From Methanoregula sp. (lineage in GTDB: Archaea; Halobacteriota; Methanomicrobia; Methanomicrobiales; Methanospirillaceae), in NCBI RefSeq assembly GCF_028679125.1, contig NZ_JAJRCG010000005.1, positions 62,001 to 126,000 on the forward strand: a stretch of 64,000 bases of DNA, read 5' to 3'. Every line of letters begins with the position of its first letter. Within the stretch, counting starts at the first letter, position 1. Both the position numbers and the translations under genes were made by a program. The notes below the pieces were generated by a model. That model did not search any database, had not been told where the DNA came from, and saw nothing but the letters and a program-made list of their open reading frames with translations. Below, in pieces: positions 19,133-28,149 of this stretch.

Positions 19133-20105
19133 TTACGATTATATTGTCCACACATTACAGGAATGTAGGTAAATACAATGTATTTCCGAGAATAGTTTCA
19201 TCAACACAGCAGTCTCCATAACACATATTCCACCCCCGGCAAAATACTAAAAGAGAAAATGCCCCCTCCCAAGACGAACCCTCCGAACAGTGCGGCCTCA
19301 GCTGCCGGATCTCCGGCCCCGACATCACGCCGACCGCCGCGAACGTAAACATCTGGACCGGGCAGGGCCGCACCGGCATCCTGCGCTGGTCCGTTACATT
19401 CATGGAAGGCTGAACGCATATGCCGGGCACGAGCCTGAACGCCGGGGATCCCGGGGGAGCGGCCGTCTCGTTTGAGATGCGGCTCACATGACCTGCGACA
19501 GGTATGAAACCTGTAACGACCCGTCACGGCTCGTGTGCATAAGTTCGGATCTCCACCACGATACCGGGGGGAATCCGGCCGGAGGCAGTGCGCTTCCTCC
19601 ACCAGGAGATCAGGGTATTCCGGAGTACTACCCGGATCTCTGCGTACAGGGCTCCGTTTGCCAATCCGGCGATTCGATATTTTACCTGCACGGGAAATGA
19701 TGTCCACGCACCTGGAAAAGTCGGTGGAAATGCATTATTTTTTAAAAATGAGGTTATTATGGCCGAATTGAACCTGCAAAATAGCGGGCGTCCAGCGCCC
19801 CCTTTTTTCAGACAGGCTTCGGGACGTGAAAAAATAACCTCTGGCCGGAGGCCGCTATGACCGTTTTAGAGGGGGTGCCGGATTTCACGCCGGAGAAGGG
19901 GACACGCATCCTGCCAGCGGGCCCGGCCAGGGTTGCCGGTGCCGGCCTTTGCTCCAGGAAACATTGTGGGGCAGGGGATTTTTTCTGGAGGACGATGGGG
20001 AATTTTTGCAAGCGTTTTTTTACCAAATAATGGAAAGAGAAAAATCATTGTGACAAAAAAGAAAATTTTCCCGGGAATTTTTCCGGCAATCTCCGAAAAA
20101 TGTAT
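19133..20105. other. Gene-free stretch after the helicase island
   Basis: About 970 bp without a convincing gene. Several overlapping frames between 19290 and 19860 encode Arg/Pro-rich shadows, and a fragment such as 'ANVNIWTGQGRTGILRWSVTF' (plus strand, near 19340-19400) hints at a decayed coding sequence that I could not identify. Base composition returns to GC-rich from about 19260. Together with 11727-13229 it flanks the three-gene island with non-coding DNA on both sides. Confidence 0.45.
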
Positions 20106-20822
20106 TCATTTTTTATCTGTCGTTTCAGCAACAGAAACCGGAACAAAATTCTCGATGAACACCTGCCGGCCCCCGATGGTCGCTGCCGTCACGGTCTTCA
20201 GCACCGGGACCGCTGCCCCGGCACGGTTGAGTAAAAAACGCTCGGAATGATCGATGGTCATGCCCAGATCGCTGATCGGGCACGCCCCTTTTTCGGCAGG
20301 ACAGACGAACCTGTGGCAGGAATGCCCGATCATCTCTTTCTCGGTGTACCCGGTGAGCCGCTCCGCTGCCGGGTTCACCGAAATGATCTCGTGCGAAACC
20401 GCATCAACAACCATGATACCGGCCTGGACATGCTCCCAGATCGTGCGGAACTTTTTTTCAGAGCGTTCAATCTCGCTCTGCTGGACGGAGATCTGCAGGG
20501 AGAGAACCGTCGTCACCGCTGCGATAATAATAAAGACCGCGACCCGGGCGAATGCCGCAACGGTATTGTAGGGATTGTACCCGGTAATGGCAACCACCAG
20601 TCCAAAATAGATGATGCCCAGCACTGCAGAAAAAACAACGCCTTTTTTCTGGTACCAGTAGGCTGCAAGGATAATGGGAACATAATAGATGTGCGTGAAC
20701 ACGGTCTGGATACCGTTCTGGAGACAATAGGCAGTGAGGAGAATCACTCCGGCCGAAAACACAAGGAGTAACACCGGCCTCCAGTACTGCCGGAACGTAC
20801 TCTCAACAGGGATCTCATCCAT
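20106..20822 (-). CDS. Membrane PAS-domain sensor protein without kinase
   Basis: About 238 residues from the ATG at 20822; a GTG three codons upstream is possible, but the ATG has a GAGTGAT site before it. The N-terminal 100 residues form four hydrophobic helices ('VLLLVFSAGVILLTAYCL' onward), then a short coiled linker ('LQISVQQSEIERSEKKFRTIWEH'). The PAS domain runs to the C-terminus ('AGIMVVDAVSHEIISVNPAAERLTGY'). It contains 'GHSCHRFVCPAEKGACPI', a Cys/His cluster common in methanogen PAS domains that could bind metal or a cofactor. No kinase or output domain is present, so it must signal through a partner. It may also be a truncated kinase. Confidence 0.82.
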   Translation of the reverse strand: MDEIPVESTFRQYWRPVLLLVFSAGVILLTAYCLQNGIQTVFTHIYYVPIILAAYWYQKKGVVFSAVLGIIYFGLVVAITGYNPYNTVAAFARVAVFIIIAAVTTVLSLQISVQQSEIERSEKKFRTIWEHVQAGIMVVDAVSHEIISVNPAAERLTGYTEKEMIGHSCHRFVCPAEKGACPISDLGMTIDHSERFLLNRAGAAVPVLKTVTAATIGGRQVFIENFVPVSVAETTDKK

Positions 20823-20954
20823 GATAATCACTCTTTTGGGGAACGGTAAAAACCTCCCGTATCCCGCTCAACGGGCCGGGGTGTGCCGGAGATTTCCGGA
20901 TCTGCGTTCCTGTTCTGGTTCGTTCTGCTCTGTACATAGGATCCTCCCTGACCG

Positions 20955-21878
20955 TCACCCGAATGTGGCGGCAATGGTGTGCGGGGCTGCCACGTTCGTG
21001 AGTGCATAGGTGACGGTGACATTAACGGTTGACCCGCTATACACTGTCGTTCCGTCTACGACAATGGTGGAGACTGCCTTCTTCTTTATCGGAACAAATG
21101 AAAACGTCTGGCTTTGGCCTGACGCAACAGATACTGTGCCGGGATTGGCGAGCGGGGTTGGCGGCGAGATGGAAATATATCCCAGCCCGGGGGGGCTCCA
21201 TGAGACGCGGACGGAGTACCCTGGAGCGGGAGTCGTTGTCACAGCAGTAGCAGTTGGCGTTGCTGTTGCAGTCGCTGTTGCAGTCGCGGTTGCAGTCGCG
21301 GTTGCGGTTGAAGTTGCTGTTGCGGTTGTCGTTGTCGTAGTTGTTGTGGCAGGTGTTGTCGTTGTAGTCGTCGTGGTTGCAGATGAAGTAACGGGAATTC
21401 CTGCCGGCAACAGGTCCCATTTCGTGATCAGCAGACCGGACATGAGATCGACAAGGGTCACCCGCAGGCCGGTTGTGGGCAACGGGACACCGGTCACGCC
21501 AGAGAGATCGGAGACGAGGCGGTAATCGGTACCGGTGTAATAGACGTAGACCGTATTACCGGGCCGGAATAGAGGGAGCCCGGCATCAGGAACGGCGGGG
21601 AAGGATCCCGCTGGCGTGATGATCGAGACCTCCGCTGCGCCGGGCATACCGGCATTGCCCGTGAAGTTCAGGGTATCACCGGCACGGTGGAAGATGGCAA
21701 CCGCAGAATAGCCGGGCATTTCTTTTAAGGAGAACTCCGTTGCAAGATAGGAACCCGCGGGAATCTGAGGTATGACGCCAAACACCATCACGAGAATGAC
21801 CGCACCAAGGATCACGACAAGACCGAGTATCAGGATCTCGGCAGCAACCTCACTGACAGCATCCCCGTTGTTATGCAT
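20955..21878 (-). CDS. Type IV pilin-like secreted protein with Thr/Ala-rich stalk
   Basis: 307 residues. The N-terminus 'NGDAVSEVAAEILILG' followed by a 20-residue hydrophobic helix is the archaeal type IV pilin/flagellin-like pattern ('DAVSxV'), cleaved by a prepilin peptidase ahead of the helix. A beta-rich domain follows, then a stalk of almost pure Thr and Ala (about residues 168-215). The C-terminal domain ('SWSPPGLGYISISPPTPL' and 'TVTYALTNVAAPHTIAATF') looks like the InlB-B/bacterial-repeat type. The stalk is encoded by a simple hexanucleotide-like repeat. The product is likely anchored at the surface and glycosylated on the stalk. Neighbouring genes are sensors and exported proteins, not a pilus assembly operon. 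Confidence 0.75.
   Translation of the reverse strand: MHNNGDAVSEVAAEILILGLVVILGAVILVMVFGVIPQIPAGSYLATEFSLKEMPGYSAVAIFHRAGDTLNFTGNAGMPGAAEVSIITPAGSFPAVPDAGLPLFRPGNTVYVYYTGTDYRLVSDLSGVTGVPLPTTGLRVTLVDLMSGLLITKWDLLPAGIPVTSSATTTTTTTTPATTTTTTTTATATSTATATATATATATATATPTATAVTTTPAPGYSVRVSWSPPGLGYISISPPTPLANPGTVSVASGQSQTFSFVPIKKKAVSTIVVDGTTVYSGSTVNVTVTYALTNVAAPHTIAATFG
21240..21370. repeat. Short tandem repeat inside the pilin-like gene
   Basis: On the plus strand this region is built from degenerate repeats of gttgcagtcgcg and gttgtcgttgtc type, encoding the Ala/Thr stalk on the minus strand. The period is a multiple of three, so changes in copy number would alter stalk length without breaking the frame. 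Confidence 0.8.
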
Positions 21879-22085
21879 GGCGGTCTCATGTCACTCTTTC
21901 TTCATAATGATAAAACAGTTTCTATGAAAATACAGGAATGGTGGATAAAAATGTGGCATACCCCCCTGTCGGTAACTCGTGAAATACGTTACCCGTGAGA
22001 AAGATGAACATCCATCAGGTAATTGGAAACATGATGGGATCGTACATCTATAGCATGATCCGGATTCCCGGACAGGAGACGACAC

Positions 22086-22397
22086 ATGTTACTTGTTGAT
22101 GCCAGGTGTACTATTTTACCGGAACGTGAACAGGATTTTATCAGGGAAGTCAAAAAGATCATCCCTTCCGTCCGCAGGGAGGCCGGATGCACGCGTTATG
22201 AACTGGTCTCTGATGCTTACGTTCCCGGGGTATTCCATTTCATTGAAGAGTGGGAAAGCCAGGAACATCTCGATGAACATCTCCAGCAACCCCACATGCA
22301 GGAGTACTTCAGAAAAACTGCAACCTGTCATTCATCCCCGACCGTATTGAAGATCTACGAGGTTATCTCATCGCGATCGATGGCGATGAATCGCTGA
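22086..22397 (+). CDS. Antibiotic biosynthesis monooxygenase (ABM) domain protein
   Basis: 103 residues forming a single dimeric alpha/beta-barrel ABM domain: 'ARCTILPEREQDFIREVKKIIPSVRREAGCTRYEL' at the start, 'FHFIEEWESQEHLDEHLQQPHM' in the middle. The family includes quinol monooxygenases such as YgiN and heme-degrading enzymes; without further motif the substrate cannot be given. The ATG is close to a likely promoter (atctatagcatg near 22046), which suggests a short leader. The gene is isolated and divergent from the pilin-like gene. Confidence 0.82.
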   Translation: MLLVDARCTILPEREQDFIREVKKIIPSVRREAGCTRYELVSDAYVPGVFHFIEEWESQEHLDEHLQQPHMQEYFRKTATCHSSPTVLKIYEVISSRSMAMNR

Positions 22398-22565
22398 CCA
22401 AGCTGATAGTGTAATACTGGAAAGTACGTGCCGGGTGGGGGGAATTAGTCCCCGCCGCGTGGGCATCCCCGGGTTGTGATTCCTCTGAATGACCGGATGG
22501 TTTACACGATATTGATCGCATTTACCGGAGGTGTAACGATACGCTCCGCCACCTTCGCGAGGATC

Positions 22566-23528
22566 TTATCCCGTGTACCCGGCCTTTGCCGCAAGAGCCG
22601 GCACACATGCCATGAGCCAGAACATGACTACTGCCATTGAAAGGAACGCGGCAAGCTGCGGGATCATAGCCGTGATGCCGATCGTTTTCCATACCAAGGG
22701 AATACCTGCATTGACCACGAGGACCGAGAGGATACCGGCAACAACAACGGCTGCCCGCTGTTTCAGGTCCTGCGGGGGGTTCCATCCGCCACGGGAGCGG
22801 AGGAACTCGTAGCCGAAGAGACTCCCGAAGATAATGCCGGATGCACCCCAGGCAAACTGTATCCGGACCGGATTTATTGCTTCTCCTGACTGCTGGAGGG
22901 CAAGATTTGCCCATGCGGAGGGCAGCTGCCAGCCGGCAAGCGAGAGATACGCCGGGATAACAAGCAGGATCGGAATTGCCGCAACTGCGATGAACAGGAG
23001 AAGGCGTACCGGCCGGGATAACCGGGCCGCGAACTCTTCTGCCCTGGGCATCAGAAGCAGGAAGACTGCGAGCAGGAGGAGCCCGATGACCCAGCCCCCG
23101 AGAATATCAAGGGCGAAATGGATGCCGGAGATGATCCGTACCATGCTTGTGGCAAGGAGCAGGATGATGCAGACCAGCACCACCCACCAGCGCCTTATGA
23201 TCGCTGCGATATATCCGTACATGACCGCCCCGGACATAGCGGCGCCGGACGGGAAACCAAAAGAGGAATGCCCGGAATATGCGGTGACTGCCTCCGAGAC
23301 CCAGTACGGCCGGGGCATGTGGCTGAAAAGCTTGACTGCCTCGTTGAGACCGACATTCAACCCGAACACCGTGGCAAGCCGGACCCCGAACCGGGGATGC
23401 AGCCCGAAGGTGATCAGGGAGATAATGAGGAAGTACCACGGCATGGAGTCAAGGAATTCACCCTGGGTGAACAATGCCGTGACGGGAACGGAGAAGGTCT
23501 GGACCGCCACGTTGATTCCGGGGTCCAT
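22566..23528 (-). CDS. PAP2 superfamily membrane phosphatase, motif 2 altered
   Basis: About 320 residues from the ATG at 23528 ('MDPGINVAVQTFSVP', the usual start of methanogen PAP2 proteins); the frame is open to 23900 but the extra part looks non-coding. Eight or more hydrophobic helices. PAP2 motif 1 is 'KLFSHMPRP' (K-x6-RP), motif 3 is 'RIISGIHFALD' (R-x5-H-x3-D). Motif 2, normally PSGH, reads 'PSGAAMSG', so the usual histidine is replaced by Ala. PAP2 enzymes dephosphorylate lipid phosphates such as undecaprenyl or polyprenyl pyrophosphate; loss of this histidine may reduce or change activity. The C-terminal third is an additional membrane region. Confidence 0.83.
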   Translation of the reverse strand: MDPGINVAVQTFSVPVTALFTQGEFLDSMPWYFLIISLITFGLHPRFGVRLATVFGLNVGLNEAVKLFSHMPRPYWVSEAVTAYSGHSSFGFPSGAAMSGAVMYGYIAAIIRRWWVVLVCIILLLATSMVRIISGIHFALDILGGWVIGLLLLAVFLLLMPRAEEFAARLSRPVRLLLFIAVAAIPILLVIPAYLSLAGWQLPSAWANLALQQSGEAINPVRIQFAWGASGIIFGSLFGYEFLRSRGGWNPPQDLKQRAAVVVAGILSVLVVNAGIPLVWKTIGITAMIPQLAAFLSMAVVMFWLMACVPALAAKAGYTG

Positions 23529-24148
23529 CAGCAGATCGAAGACCATGAAGAGTAATACGGAAGATTCCCAGAAGAAGATTGTTCTTTCGCTGGAGATTGC
23601 TATTGCCGGTCCGGATCCACAGGTTCCGATGGTACAGAAGTACCAGCGGGATCCCGGTATAGTCGTACGCAACGGCATGAGTCCGTAGTCCAAACGACCG
23701 GTGCGATCGCGGGGTGCGTCCATGAAAATGGAAAATTCTGCCCGTTTTTTTTCCATGATCCCGCCCTTTATATCGCGGGGGAATAAACCACGTGATAAGT
23801 CCCGGAACTCCCGGACAGGAAATGACCCGATATGATACACCAAATTCCCGGACAACCGCTCCTCAATGGATTTGAGGCTCTGTCCAACAGGGAGAGACAA
23901 TGGTTCCTGGATCGATTGCAGCCGCTCCTGCGGGGATGCATGCGTCCATCATCCCGGTATTGTGAAGGATAATAAAAATCCTCATTCAATCTTCCATTTT
24001 TCTTATTATTCTGAATAGTACCCGACCTGATTCGCAGAGTATCGTCCCGCAGGTTGTACGGAGCAGGGAAACGACCCGGGCGCGGTCAGGAGAGAGACGG
24101 TCGCGACACCAACAACAGGATTTTTCCCGTCTCCGCCACACTATCATT
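23529..24148. other. Intergenic region between PAP2 and SpoIIE-phosphatase genes
   Basis: If the PAP2 protein starts at 23528, this 620-bp divergent region holds no gene I can support. The PAP2 frame itself continues open to 23900, giving a longer alternative start. An A/T-rich element around 23995-24020 could be a promoter for either direction. Confidence 0.4.
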
Positions 24149-26278
24149 ATGAATAATCCCCGGGCCTGGCAGCGGCTGACCGTCAAAGCCAAGATCCTCC
24201 TGGTTTTTTTATCGATATCGATGGCAGCGCTTGGTATTGTCGGCTTTGCGGCGTTCTCAACCATGAGCGATATGGGTACCTATGCCCTCACCAGCAGCGG
24301 CCAGCTGGGCACCCGGGCCGTATCCGACAGCACCACGGCACTGGAAGCGAATGCCGAGTCATCGCTGTTACGCCTCGCAATGGACCAGGCCGATATCAGC
24401 AACGTGATCTTCGAGCAGGTCAATTCCGAGATGGAGACCCTTGCCGGCTATGCAAGTACCGTGCACCAGCGTCCCGGTTCACCTGCAACGCGTGTCCTGT
24501 ATTCCCAGAGCGAACGCCCCCCGGACCCGAAAAATACATCCAACTATTTCCTTGCACCCGGCGTCACCAGGGAATCGGTTGCGGATGAATTATCCGCGCT
24601 TTCAGAGACCGATGATCTGCTCTTGCCCCTGGTGGCATCGGATACCCGTCTCACCCAGGCATATATCGGGACGGGATCCGGCATCCTTTGGAACCACCCG
24701 TGGGATAATGGCATCCCGGCGTCATATGATCCCCGGCTCCGCGACTGGTTCATCAGCGCCCGCGAACACGGTCACCTGGTCTGGTCGGATCCCTATGTTG
24801 ATGCCGGCGGGAAAGGGCTTATGGTCACCTGTTCCCGGGTGGCGGGGATGGATGACGGGAAGGCATGGGTCGTTGGTGCGGACGTGACGCTGGACACGAT
24901 CAATACCCAGATCATCAATACGCAGGTTTCCGACCGGGGATACGCCCTGTTGATCGACAGCCGGGGAAATGTCATCTCCCGTCCGGGCATTGCAGCCACG
25001 GATCGTAAATGGGACGAGTCGTTCACCACGGAAAACCTGCTCACCAGCAACAATGAAGCGCTCAGTGCGGTTGCCCGGGATATGGTGGCAGGAAAGAGCG
25101 GCACGGCACGGGTTCCCCTTGGCGGCGAGGAGAAATACATTGCATACGCCCCGTTAAAAAGCGTGAACTGGAGCCTTGCCATCGTGATGCCGGTCGATGA
25201 TATCATCGCCCCGGCAAAAGAGACCCGTGCACGAATCGTGAATGCAACCGGGGAGACCGGGACGCACCTGGACCAGCAGATGAATGCGGCAAGGAACCTG
25301 TTCTTCGTGCTCTTCGTGATCCTGTTCATCATCGTAACGATACTCTCCATCCTGTTTGCCCAGATCATCACCCGCCCGGTCGAGGAACTCCGGCGAGGGG
25401 CGGAGGCGATAGGTGCCGGCGATCTCGACCACCGGGTCCAGATTGAAACCGGCGACGAGTTTGAAGATCTCGCACACTCGTTCAACACGATGGCAGTCAA
25501 TCTCAAGAACAATATGGATGAACTCCAGCGCACAACCGCAGAAAAAGAGCGGTTCGCAAAAGAGCTGGAGATCGCAAAAGGGATCCAACAGAGTTTCCTC
25601 CCGGATTGTGCGCCGGAGATTGCCGGGATCGAACTCGTTGCAAAGAATGTTCCCGCCCTGGAAGTTGGCGGCGATTTCTATGATTTCATCCCGGTTGCAA
25701 AGGATCGGTGGGGACTGGTGATTGCCGATGTGTCTGGGAAGGGCGTTCCTGCAGCATTGTTCATGGCGCTCTCCCGCACGCTGATCCGGGCAAGCACTCT
25801 CGTCAATGCGGATCCGGCATTGTCAATCGCACATGCCAACAGGATGATCTATGAGGATTCGAAGTCAAGCATGTTCGTCACCCTCTTCTACGCGGTTCTC
25901 GATGCACGGGCAATGACCCTGGACTATGTCAATGCCGGCCACAACCCTCCCCTGCTCCTGAAGGACGGGGCTTTGGCAGTCCGCCTTCTCAAGGCCAAGG
26001 GAATTGCACTCGGGGTTATTGATGAGGTGGATCTCCAGTCGGTCAAGGTAGACCTGAAGCCGGGCGATGTGCTGGTGCTCTATACCGATGGCGTTACGGA
26101 AGCGATCAACAATAATGATGAGGAGTTCGGGGAAGAGCGGCTGTTCCAGGTCATCTCAGCGAACCGCAACCGGCCGGCACAGGAGATCATGGACCAGATC
26201 CTTGCTGCGATCACTGCCCATGCCGGGGATCACCTGCAATATGATGATATCACGATCATGGTCCTTCGGGCAGTATGA
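24149..26278 (+). CDS. Cache-HAMP-SpoIIE (PP2C-type) serine phosphatase
   Basis: 709 residues. One membrane helix near residues 17-36, an extracellular double Cache domain (about 40-370, 'WDNGIPASYDPRLRDWFISA', 'GYALLIDSRGNVISRPG'), a second helix near 385-408, a HAMP domain ('ITRPVEELRRGAEAIGAGDL'), a short coiled coil and a C-terminal SpoIIE/RsbU phosphatase domain (about 490-709). Metal-binding motifs are visible: 'GGDFYDFIP', 'IADVSGKGVPAAL' and 'LYTDGVTEA'. Such proteins sense a small ligand outside and dephosphorylate a partner inside, typically an anti-sigma antagonist; in archaea the target is unknown. No STAS or anti-sigma gene is next to it. Confidence 0.93.
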   Translation: MNNPRAWQRLTVKAKILLVFLSISMAALGIVGFAAFSTMSDMGTYALTSSGQLGTRAVSDSTTALEANAESSLLRLAMDQADISNVIFEQVNSEMETLAGYASTVHQRPGSPATRVLYSQSERPPDPKNTSNYFLAPGVTRESVADELSALSETDDLLLPLVASDTRLTQAYIGTGSGILWNHPWDNGIPASYDPRLRDWFISAREHGHLVWSDPYVDAGGKGLMVTCSRVAGMDDGKAWVVGADVTLDTINTQIINTQVSDRGYALLIDSRGNVISRPGIAATDRKWDESFTTENLLTSNNEALSAVARDMVAGKSGTARVPLGGEEKYIAYAPLKSVNWSLAIVMPVDDIIAPAKETRARIVNATGETGTHLDQQMNAARNLFFVLFVILFIIVTILSILFAQIITRPVEELRRGAEAIGAGDLDHRVQIETGDEFEDLAHSFNTMAVNLKNNMDELQRTTAEKERFAKELEIAKGIQQSFLPDCAPEIAGIELVAKNVPALEVGGDFYDFIPVAKDRWGLVIADVSGKGVPAALFMALSRTLIRASTLVNADPALSIAHANRMIYEDSKSSMFVTLFYAVLDARAMTLDYVNAGHNPPLLLKDGALAVRLLKAKGIALGVIDEVDLQSVKVDLKPGDVLVLYTDGVTEAINNNDEEFGEERLFQVISANRNRPAQEIMDQILAAITAHAGDHLQYDDITIMVLRAV

Positions 26279-26661
26279 CCCGGGGCCGGACTGATCGGCC
26301 ATTCACGAATATCCTTTTTTCACTCCACGTATGAAAGAGAGCAGATGTGTTTAGAGACGTGAGACGATGATTTTGTAAATTTCCCAGGCCGGACCGATCG
26401 CTTTCCTGCGGCGTGCACCGGGATAGTTCCGGAACGGATCCCGCAGACGATGAGCGGTAAGAAGCCGGCACGTGTTCCCGGATTTCCCGCAACGAAGATT
26501 GTTGGCCCGGACAATCCAGATGATTTTTTGGATGTCCCGGTCAAAACAGCGGGTTCGTACTGCTGCAAAAGTATAGCAATGCGTACCGCAGGAACCATTG
26601 AACGTCAGACAATGATCGAAAAAGGTTTTGTCCGGGTAATCTTCGGATATCTTGCGGATGG
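26279..26661. other. Intergenic region, no gene seen
   Basis: 383 bp between the convergent SpoIIE-phosphatase and Cache-lipoprotein genes. A short frame on each strand is open, but neither has a plausible start, composition or motif. A T-run at 26312-26318 could serve as terminator for the phosphatase gene. Confidence 0.4.
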
Positions 26662-28020
26662 TTATTCCCTGATGTTGACCGTCCCGGGTTCCATGTACCG
26701 GCCGGCACCGAGCACCCAGGTCCCGTCAACATCGGTTACGTAACCGATCTTCAGCTGGGTCGTGTTGGTTGATGGATTCTGGGTATAGTACTCGACCATC
26801 CCCGTCCCATTACGGGCGCTGTTGAGGATCGCCTGGAAATGGTATGACCCCATGGCATCGGTTGCATTGAACATATTCACCCCGACAAGATCGGTGCGGT
26901 ACGGCCATGCGAGCACAGTACCGTTGTAATCGTCGGCAAAGATGTAGAGCCCGTCTTTGACAAACGAGCCGTTGGGGTTATTGAACTCGGCCAGCGCCCT
27001 CTTTTTCCCGTTGGCCATTGCATAGGCTTTTGCATCCGCAACAAACTGCCGGAGTTCCGTATCGACAAGTTTGTTCTCGGTCGTATAGATGCCGGCCCCG
27101 ATCCAGTAGGTGTCATCGACCGGGCGCACGTAACTGATCTTGTATCTCACCGTATAATTCCGGGACGGGTCCGGGTACTGGAACAGGAGATACCCGCCAC
27201 CGTCTCTTGCTAGCTGGATCTCGGTCCGGGTATAATACCTGCCGGAAACGTCTTTGAGATTGAAGAAACTGGTACCGGTAAGTTGCGGCTGGTAGGGGAG
27301 CGCAAGTGCATTGCCGGAATAATCCAGGGCGTAGATGTAGAGATCGCCACGGGTGAACGGGCCGGATTTGTTACTGAACGCGGCAAGGGCTGCATCCTTC
27401 CCGTTCTTCTGTGCATATGCTGCGGCAGAGTCCACGAAGTCCTTGATCTCCTGCGTGGTCGATGGAGCCCCGGATGAAGCCGCAACCGACGGGTCGAGGG
27501 GACCATAATAGACGCCGGAGCCCAGCCACCAGTCATCATTCACTTTTGCCACGTACCCGAGTTTCTTCTCGATTGCATTGTTGTGTGCCGGGTTGATGTA
27601 ATAGAACCAGAGAAACCCGGAGCCGTTATTCACGGCATCAATAAATCGCCCGGCATAGAGGTTGCCAAGCGCATCCCGTTCGTTTATCCTGCTCACGCCA
27701 ATCTTTTCCGGGCTGACCGGGTGGGCGAGGGTTGTGCTGTTGAAATCATAGGCATAGATATAGAGTTCGCCCCGGACAAACGAGCCGTTCCTGTTGGAAA
27801 ATTCAGCAAGCGCTGTTTCCTTGTCATGGGTCTGTGCGTACAAAACGGCTTCGTTGACAAACGCGACCAGCGTCTCATTGGTTGTTACATTGACTGCAGC
27901 TGCCGTCACCGTTGCTGTCGGCACGGTTGCGGGAACGGACATGGGCTGGGTGCAGCCGGCAGCAATGAGCAGCAGAACGAGAATGACAGAGAAGGATATG
28001 AGGGGCAGGCCCGGTTTCAT
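26662..28020 (-). CDS. Lipoprotein with three tandem Cache domains
   Basis: 452 residues from the ATG at 28020, chosen because it begins a lipoprotein signal ('MKPGLPLISFSVILVLLLIAAGC', lipobox ending at the Cys). Three repeats of about 125 residues follow, each with a helix 'FV..A..YA..ngk..AL.eF.n..G.F..g.LYIyA.D', a 'ALPY'-like segment and a closing 'WxxGxGxY'. This is the single-Cache type seen in small-molecule chemoreceptor sensors. No intracellular output domain, so the protein may bind ligands outside and hand them to another sensor, for example the neighbouring Cache-SpoIIE phosphatase (inference). A Thr/Val-rich linker follows the lipid anchor. Confidence 0.86.
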   Translation of the reverse strand: MKPGLPLISFSVILVLLLIAAGCTQPMSVPATVPTATVTAAAVNVTTNETLVAFVNEAVLYAQTHDKETALAEFSNRNGSFVRGELYIYAYDFNSTTLAHPVSPEKIGVSRINERDALGNLYAGRFIDAVNNGSGFLWFYYINPAHNNAIEKKLGYVAKVNDDWWLGSGVYYGPLDPSVAASSGAPSTTQEIKDFVDSAAAYAQKNGKDAALAAFSNKSGPFTRGDLYIYALDYSGNALALPYQPQLTGTSFFNLKDVSGRYYTRTEIQLARDGGGYLLFQYPDPSRNYTVRYKISYVRPVDDTYWIGAGIYTTENKLVDTELRQFVADAKAYAMANGKKRALAEFNNPNGSFVKDGLYIFADDYNGTVLAWPYRTDLVGVNMFNATDAMGSYHFQAILNSARNGTGMVEYYTQNPSTNTTQLKIGYVTDVDGTWVLGAGRYMEPGTVNIRE

Positions 28021-28149
28021 GAATACCCGTGGGGTATGAATTCCTATAAACATGCCAGTTCCGGGTATGCGTGCCGGAACAGGCAACGATTCCGGGACTC
28101 ACCCGCGGATATATCTATACCTTCCACCATATACCCGAACTACGATACC

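Noticed and set aside
21010-21525. 171-residue Val/Ala-rich plus-strand frame
   Set aside because: Antisense to the pilin-like gene; its Val-rich stretch is just the complement of the Thr/Ala repeat.
27583-28149. Upstream extension of the CDF transporter frame
   Set aside because: Overlaps the divergent Cache lipoprotein signal region and does not match the family; the ATG at 28150 is the better start.
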